Part shown: piece after piece, positions 13,823 to 17,245 of the stretch
Layout of the letters: each line of letters starts with the position of its first letter
How positions within the stretch are numbered: position 1 is the stretch's first letter
NCBI GenBank assembly: GCA_900547315.1
Contig: URGI01000039.1
Coordinates: 1-17,245 of the forward strand
DNA from: an uncultured Eubacteriales bacterium
GTDB lineage: Bacteria > Bacillota > Clostridia > Oscillospirales > Oscillospiraceae
Length of the DNA: 17,245 nucleotides
Reading direction: 5' to 3'
Made by a program: the position numbers and the translations under genes
Notes under the pieces: model-generated
The model's input: the letters and a program-made list of their open reading frames with translations, nothing else
Told to the model about the DNA's origin: nothing
Database searches by the model: none

Positions 13823-14919
13823 TCAAGTTCTCCGAAATACCAGCCTGAAAGGCCGTCTTTTTTTATGAAATATCCGCGGCTCGTGGTCTCCACAATGCTG
13901 ACGAGATCGCCGCGCCTGAGCGACGGGACGTAATCGGTGCAGTCGTTGCAGTCGGTGAACTCGCCGTCGGAAAAGAGATATTTTGTAAGAATATCCATCT
14001 CATACCCGGTGCGGACGTGGCGGCAGCGGGAGAATTCCTCGCCCCGCTCCAGCACCTGCACCCGGCTGTCGCCCCAACGGATGTAATACGAGCGCCCGCC
14101 CTCGGCCTGATCGCGGAGCACACGGCGCACGGGGAAGGGGTCGTAGTAGACATAGCCGAAGCTGTCGCTTCCGTCCCACGGAATTATCAGGGCGTTGAGC
14201 TGCCCGTCGTCCTTGAGCACACAGCCGCCGTCGATACTGACGATATGGTGCTCGCGGTCAACTATCGGGTTCGCGCAGACTCTGTCCGTACCGTACAGCA
14301 CGACCGGCCAGTGCCCGACGATGACCCATTTCTCAAAACTGCGGCCGGTGTTCATAAACGCGTCACAGCGCATCAGCTCCCCGGCGGTGTGCGCGGAGAG
14401 GGGCTTGTCGTCCCGCATGGCGGCGTGGGCGAAAACGTAGTTTTTCGTCTCGATGGCGTGCGGCAGGCGGGAGATAAACTTCCATTCCTCGGTGAAGCTG
14501 TTGAAAAGCTGCTTTTTGCACTCGGCCAGCCCCTCCAGCTCGAAGGGGTCGATACCGGCGGCGTTGCACATTTCCCACAGCAGACCGCATTTCTTGTGCA
14601 TCATGTAGTGCAGCAGGTGCTCGTCGGCCTCAGGCGGCATACGGAAAATGTCATCCCAGCCGTCGCAGTTGCCGCAGACCGTGTATACGTTTCCGGCTTC
14701 GCTCAGCTGCATGATGTATCTGAGCGTACCGAGGCTGTCCGGCCCTTTTTCGAGGAAGTCGCCGTCGATGATGAGAATATCGTCCGCGTCGAAGCGGATT
14801 TTTTTCAATAGACCTTTGAGATACGGCAGGTTTCCGTGAATGTCGGACACCGCGATGATGCGCCGCCCCGGCGGGAGACGCAGACGCTTTATTCGCGCAG
14901 GCATATCAAATTCAGACAT
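13819..14919 (-). CDS. Calcineurin-like metallophosphoesterase with SH3-like tail
   Basis: This is a predicted two-metal phosphoesterase (366 aa), cytoplasmic. Metal-site motifs are Asp26 and His28 in SDIHG, Asp54 in IDGDFLEKG, Asn84 in GNCD, His165 in VFAHA and His203 in IVGHW. The third motif reads GNCD instead of the usual GNHD or GNHE, so the general-acid histidine is replaced by Cys85; the same occurs in YfcE-like phosphodiesterases, so activity may remain. The order fits PrpE/ApaH-like protein or dinucleoside phosphatases, but the substrate is unknown. Residues about 315-366 (for instance RRGDLVSIVE and DGLSGWYFGE) look like a small SH3-type beta-barrel. The gene overlaps the stop of the upstream fusion gene by eight bases and the start of the radical SAM gene by four. 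Confidence 0.87.
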   Translation of the reverse strand: MSEFDMPARIKRLRLPPGRRIIAVSDIHGNLPYLKGLLKKIRFDADDILIIDGDFLEKGPDSLGTLRYIMQLSEAGNVYTVCGNCDGWDDIFRMPPEADEHLLHYMMHKKCGLLWEMCNAAGIDPFELEGLAECKKQLFNSFTEEWKFISRLPHAIETKNYVFAHAAMRDDKPLSAHTAGELMRCDAFMNTGRSFEKWVIVGHWPVVLYGTDRVCANPIVDREHHIVSIDGGCVLKDDGQLNALIIPWDGSDSFGYVYYDPFPVRRVLRDQAEGGRSYYIRWGDSRVQVLERGEEFSRCRHVRTGYEMDILTKYLFSDGEFTDCNDCTDYVPSLRRGDLVSIVETTSRGYFIKKDGLSGWYFGELE

Positions 14920-16036
14920 CGCGGCCTCCGATCTTCTTCTCCATCAGAAGGAGCCTTCCGCTGCTGCCCGGCTCAGAGCTCAGTTCATCGAAGCCGTAGC
15001 GCCGATAGAACGCGAGCGCGGCGGCGTTGTCGTCCGCGACGTGCAGCCGCAGTGCGCGGCGGCCAAGCGCCTCGTAGTGCACTATCGCGCGGCCGAGGAG
15101 CTGTATCCCACAGCCGATACCGCGGTACTCCGGCGCGAGGTACAGAAGCGAGATCCAGCCGTAGCCAGCGTGTGCGCCGCGCTCGGTGTCGAGGTCGATA
15201 AGCCCGGCGGGCTTGTCCTTGTCGTAAATTTTTATCACAGCCGCGTGGTCGTGCTCATAGTGCCGCACCGCGGCGGCATAATACGGCTCCGCGGAGTAGC
15301 CGTTGAGATTCCCGTGCGCGGCGAGCCACGCGTCGGAGTAGCAGCGCTTGTAGTATCCCGCGTCCTCACGTGGATCGAAGCTCTCGCCGCGCATATCGGG
15401 CGTCTTCTGCCACGGCTTCATGCCGAGCGCGCTCAGGTGACTGACGTCGTTGATGAAGACCGGGCTGAACGCGCCGCTTTCAAAGTGCAGCAGCGTTACG
15501 CCGGTGTTGCCGCATATGGGCAGGTGCTCTTTGTCGCCGAGACCGATGCCGAGGATCCGCGACAGCAGGCACAGAATGGTCACGCCGTGACTCACGACAA
15601 CGACGCTCTTCCCGTCGTTCGCTTCCGCGATGCGGATAAGCTCCGCGTAGGCGCGCTGCCCGACCTCGGCGTAGGTCTCCGCGCCGGGCGCCTGCCACTT
15701 TTCGGGGTCGAAGATGAAATCGTGCATGGCCTCCGGCTGCTCGTAGGCCACGTCGCCGAAAAATCTGGCCTCCCACGAGCCGACATTTATCTCGCGCAGG
15801 GCGGGGCGCAGCTGCATGGGCAGGTCGTGATACCGCGTGATCGCGGAGGCGGTCAGGCGGGTGCGGTAGAGGTCGCTTGCGTACAGCGCATCGACATGCA
15901 CCGTGCGGAAGCGCTCGGCCAGCGCGTCGATCTGCTTCAGGCCGAGCGCCGTCACGGAGCCGTCCCAGTGCCCCTGCATCATGCGGTAGAGGTTGCCCTC
16001 GGCCTGTGCGTGCCGAATAAGATAAATTTCCGTCAT
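14912..16036 (-). CDS. Histidine phosphatase fused to a GNAT acetyltransferase
   Basis: This is a two-domain protein (374 aa). Residues about 1-205 are a phosphoglycerate mutase-like histidine phosphatase: LIRHAQAEGN (6-15) carries the phospho-accepting His9, with Arg58, Glu82 and His150 (VVSHG) as further catalytic-site candidates. The usual RHG is RHA here, which also occurs in the family. Residues about 225-374 are a GNAT acetyltransferase with the acetyl-CoA loop YRGIGCG (304-310) and AALAFYRRYGF (339-349). Neither substrate can be named. A phosphatase and an N-acetyltransferase on one chain suggest that one small molecule or protein is handled twice, but this is inference. GGAGG precedes ATG 16036, and the promoter at 16111-16139 lies upstream. 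It leads a four-gene operon. Confidence 0.88.
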   Translation of the reverse strand: MTEIYLIRHAQAEGNLYRMMQGHWDGSVTALGLKQIDALAERFRTVHVDALYASDLYRTRLTASAITRYHDLPMQLRPALREINVGSWEARFFGDVAYEQPEAMHDFIFDPEKWQAPGAETYAEVGQRAYAELIRIAEANDGKSVVVVSHGVTILCLLSRILGIGLGDKEHLPICGNTGVTLLHFESGAFSPVFINDVSHLSALGMKPWQKTPDMRGESFDPREDAGYYKRCYSDAWLAAHGNLNGYSAEPYYAAAVRHYEHDHAAVIKIYDKDKPAGLIDLDTERGAHAGYGWISLLYLAPEYRGIGCGIQLLGRAIVHYEALGRRALRLHVADDNAAALAFYRRYGFDELSSEPGSSGRLLLMEKKIGGRDV

Positions 16037-16054
16037 AACTGTGCCTCCAAAATC

Positions 16055-16083
16055 TTGACCATACGCGCGGAATAAAGTATAAT
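16055..16083 (+). promoter_or_regulatory. Promoter of the PurN-like/LarB gene
   Basis: TTGACC (16055-16060) and TATAAT (16078-16083) are 17 bases apart on the plus strand. The predicted start is near 16090, about 76 bases before the ATG. Two exact copies of AATAAAGTAT (16071-16090) overlap the -10 region. The box pair lies inside the leader of the opposite operon. Confidence 0.72.
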
Positions 16084-16110
16084 AAAGTATTCTTAAGAAG
16101 TTCTCGCCTT

Positions 16111-16139
16111 ATTATAGCGTGGATCGGCGGAATAAACAA
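16111..16139 (-). promoter_or_regulatory. Promoter of the phosphatase-GNAT operon
   Basis: On the minus strand TTGTTT (16139-16134) and TATAAT (16116-16111) are separated by 17 bases. The predicted start is near 16104, with a leader of about 68 bases to ATG 16036. It lies downstream of the predicted plus-strand start, so the two promoters are interlocked. Confidence 0.7.
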
Positions 16140-16165
16140 GTGTTTTAGTGGGAGAGATGGAGAGT

Positions 16166-17122
16166 ATGATCAGAGCGGCGGCATTGGTTTCCGGCGATGG
16201 GTCGAAGCTTCAGGCAATACTGGATTCCATGTATTTTAAAGAGATACCGGATTTTGAGCTGGTAGCGGTCATTTCGCCGCAGAAGGACGCATATGCGATG
16301 AGCCGCGCCCTGAATGCGGGGGTTCCGGCCTACGTTGTCGATCCTGACCTGTTCCCGACGATGACGAGCCACAGCATGGCTGTTGCGAACAAGCTGCGGG
16401 ACATGGACGTGGAGCTTGTCATTCTCGCAGGCTACGATCTGCCGCTGGGAGTGATACCGTATCAGTTCAAGAACCGCATCATCGGCACCTATCCCGCTAT
16501 CTACCCCGCGTTTGAGGACGTCGAGGGCGATATTCACCGCGCCGTTCTGGAGCGCGGAGTGAAGGTCACGGGCGCGACGGCGTATTTCGCCGACGGCGAC
16601 GGCCGCGTGGGCGGCATTATCCTGCAGAAGGCCGTTGAGGTTCTGCCCGACGACGACCCGGAAACGCTTCAGCGCCGCGTCATGGAGGAGGCGGAATGGA
16701 AGCTGCTGAGTCAGGCGGTGACGCTGTATTGCAGCGGGCGGCTCTCCGTCCACGGCAGCCGCGTCGTGCGGCTCTACGACGTGGGCGTTTCGGGACTGCA
16801 CCGGCTGCTGGCCCACGCGGACGAGCTGATGGCCGCGCGGGCGGTCGTCGCCGTGGCGGGGATGGAGGGCGCGCTGGCCGGAGTGGTGGCGGGCCTGGTG
16901 GATGTGCCGGTCATCGCAGTGCCGACTTCCGTGGGATATGGCGCGAACTTCGGCGGCCTGTCGGCCCTTTTAACCATGCTGAATTCCTGCGCCAACGGCA
17001 TTACCACGGTAAATATCGACAATGGTTACGGAGCGGCTTATGTGGCGACCCAGATCAACCGGCTGGCCTGCGGCGGCAGACATCTCAGTGAAGAGGTAGT
17101 GGAGGAAGAAAAAGATGAGTAA
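16166..17122 (+). CDS. Chimera of PurN-like formyltransferase and LarB C-terminal half
   Basis: 318 aa from the chosen start. Residues 1-200 follow PurN (glycinamide ribonucleotide formyltransferase): AAALVSGDGSKLQAIL, ADAYA-like QKDAYAMSRA, VILAGY, and GVKVTGATAYF, ending with the PurN tail AVTLYCSGRLSVHG. The E. coli catalytic set Asn106, His108 and Asp144 aligns by eye with Gly107, Tyr109 and Arg147, so formyl transfer is doubtful. From about residue 203 the sequence switches to LarB, the NaAD carboxylase/hydrolase of nickel-pincer cofactor synthesis: YDVGVSGLHRL, AGMEGAL (Glu234), VPTSVGYGANFGG, LNSC (Cys275, matching the nucleophile cysteine of LarB) and NIDNGYGAAY. The N-terminal half of LarB and its TSD motif are missing. 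ATG 16166 has GGGAGAG nine bases upstream; GTG 16148 and ATG 16157 are alternatives. It overlaps larC by eight bases. Confidence 0.85.
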   Translation: MIRAAALVSGDGSKLQAILDSMYFKEIPDFELVAVISPQKDAYAMSRALNAGVPAYVVDPDLFPTMTSHSMAVANKLRDMDVELVILAGYDLPLGVIPYQFKNRIIGTYPAIYPAFEDVEGDIHRAVLERGVKVTGATAYFADGDGRVGGIILQKAVEVLPDDDPETLQRRVMEEAEWKLLSQAVTLYCSGRLSVHGSRVVRLYDVGVSGLHRLLAHADELMAARAVVAVAGMEGALAGVVAGLVDVPVIAVPTSVGYGANFGGLSALLTMLNSCANGITTVNIDNGYGAAYVATQINRLACGGRHLSEEVVEEEKDE

Positions 17123-17245
17123 TGGCAATACCTTATATCTGGAGTGCCGCTCCGGCATTAGCGGCGATATGACCGTGGCAGCCCTGCTGGATCTGGGCGC
17201 GACCGAGGAGAACCTGCGGGCGGAGCTTGCGAAGCTGCCGGTGGA
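17115..17245 (+). CDS. larC: LarC, start of gene, cut by the window edge
   Basis: The first 43 residues of a LarC protein, the enzyme that inserts nickel into the pincer nucleotide cofactor using CTP, are visible. The sequence LYLECRSGISGDMTVAALLDLGA carries the hallmark SGISGDM motif, which in most members reads DCFSGISGDM; here the first cysteine is kept. GGAGG (17101-17105) sits nine bases before ATG 17115, and the start overlaps the stop of the chimera by eight bases. The full length and whether it is split by frameshift, as in Lactobacillus larC1/larC2, lie outside the window. Confidence 0.88.
   Translation, partial: MSNGNTLYLECRSGISGDMTVAALLDLGATEENLRAELAKLPV

Overview
The window reads as chromosome from a GC-rich Clostridia-type Firmicute, probably Oscillospirales-like. 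The support is a Firmicute rpsF-ssb-rpsR order, strong AGGAGG ribosome binding sites, sigmaA-type promoters, several TTG starts, and GC-rich third codon positions that leave very long empty antisense frames. The genus cannot be fixed from the sequence alone. No tRNA, rRNA, CRISPR array, insertion sequence or integrase was seen.

Layout. (1) 1-1260, minus strand: the ribosomal/replication operon rpsF-ssb-rpsR, with a TTGACA-16-TATAAT promoter, a hairpin in the leader and a strong terminator. (2) 1290-3880, plus: a HTH/helical-repeat regulator and a major facilitator exporter, each followed by a terminator. (3) 3900-10500, plus: a tightly packed five-gene operon with a GH2 beta-glycosidase, an ACT-domain protein, its UPF0210 partner, a GH36 alpha-galactosidase and an unrecognised zinc-motif membrane protein. 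It looks like cytoplasmic galactoside breakdown wrapped around a two-gene module of unknown function. (4) 10500-11610: an accessory-looking island that is less GC-rich than its surroundings. A strong promoter drives about 255 nt of highly foldable sequence (candidate structured RNA), followed by a small Cro/C1-type regulator and a zinc-ribbon mini-protein. (5) 11610-16140, minus: four overlapping genes for a histidine phosphatase-GNAT fusion, a metallophosphoesterase, a YgiQ-type radical SAM protein and a DUF1294 membrane protein. (6) 16055-17245, plus: an interlocked divergent promoter region, then a chimera of a degenerate PurN-like formyltransferase and the C-terminal half of LarB, overlapping the start of larC (nickel-pincer nucleotide cofactor synthesis).

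The two most unusual items are the structured RNA candidate with its regulator and zinc-ribbon genes (10576-11489) and the PurN-like/LarB chimera (16166-17122). In the chimera the formyltransferase catalytic positions appear substituted, while the glutamate and cysteine motifs of LarB are kept. Neither can be declared new without homology and covariance searches. All domain calls are from reading the translated sequence and are not database results.
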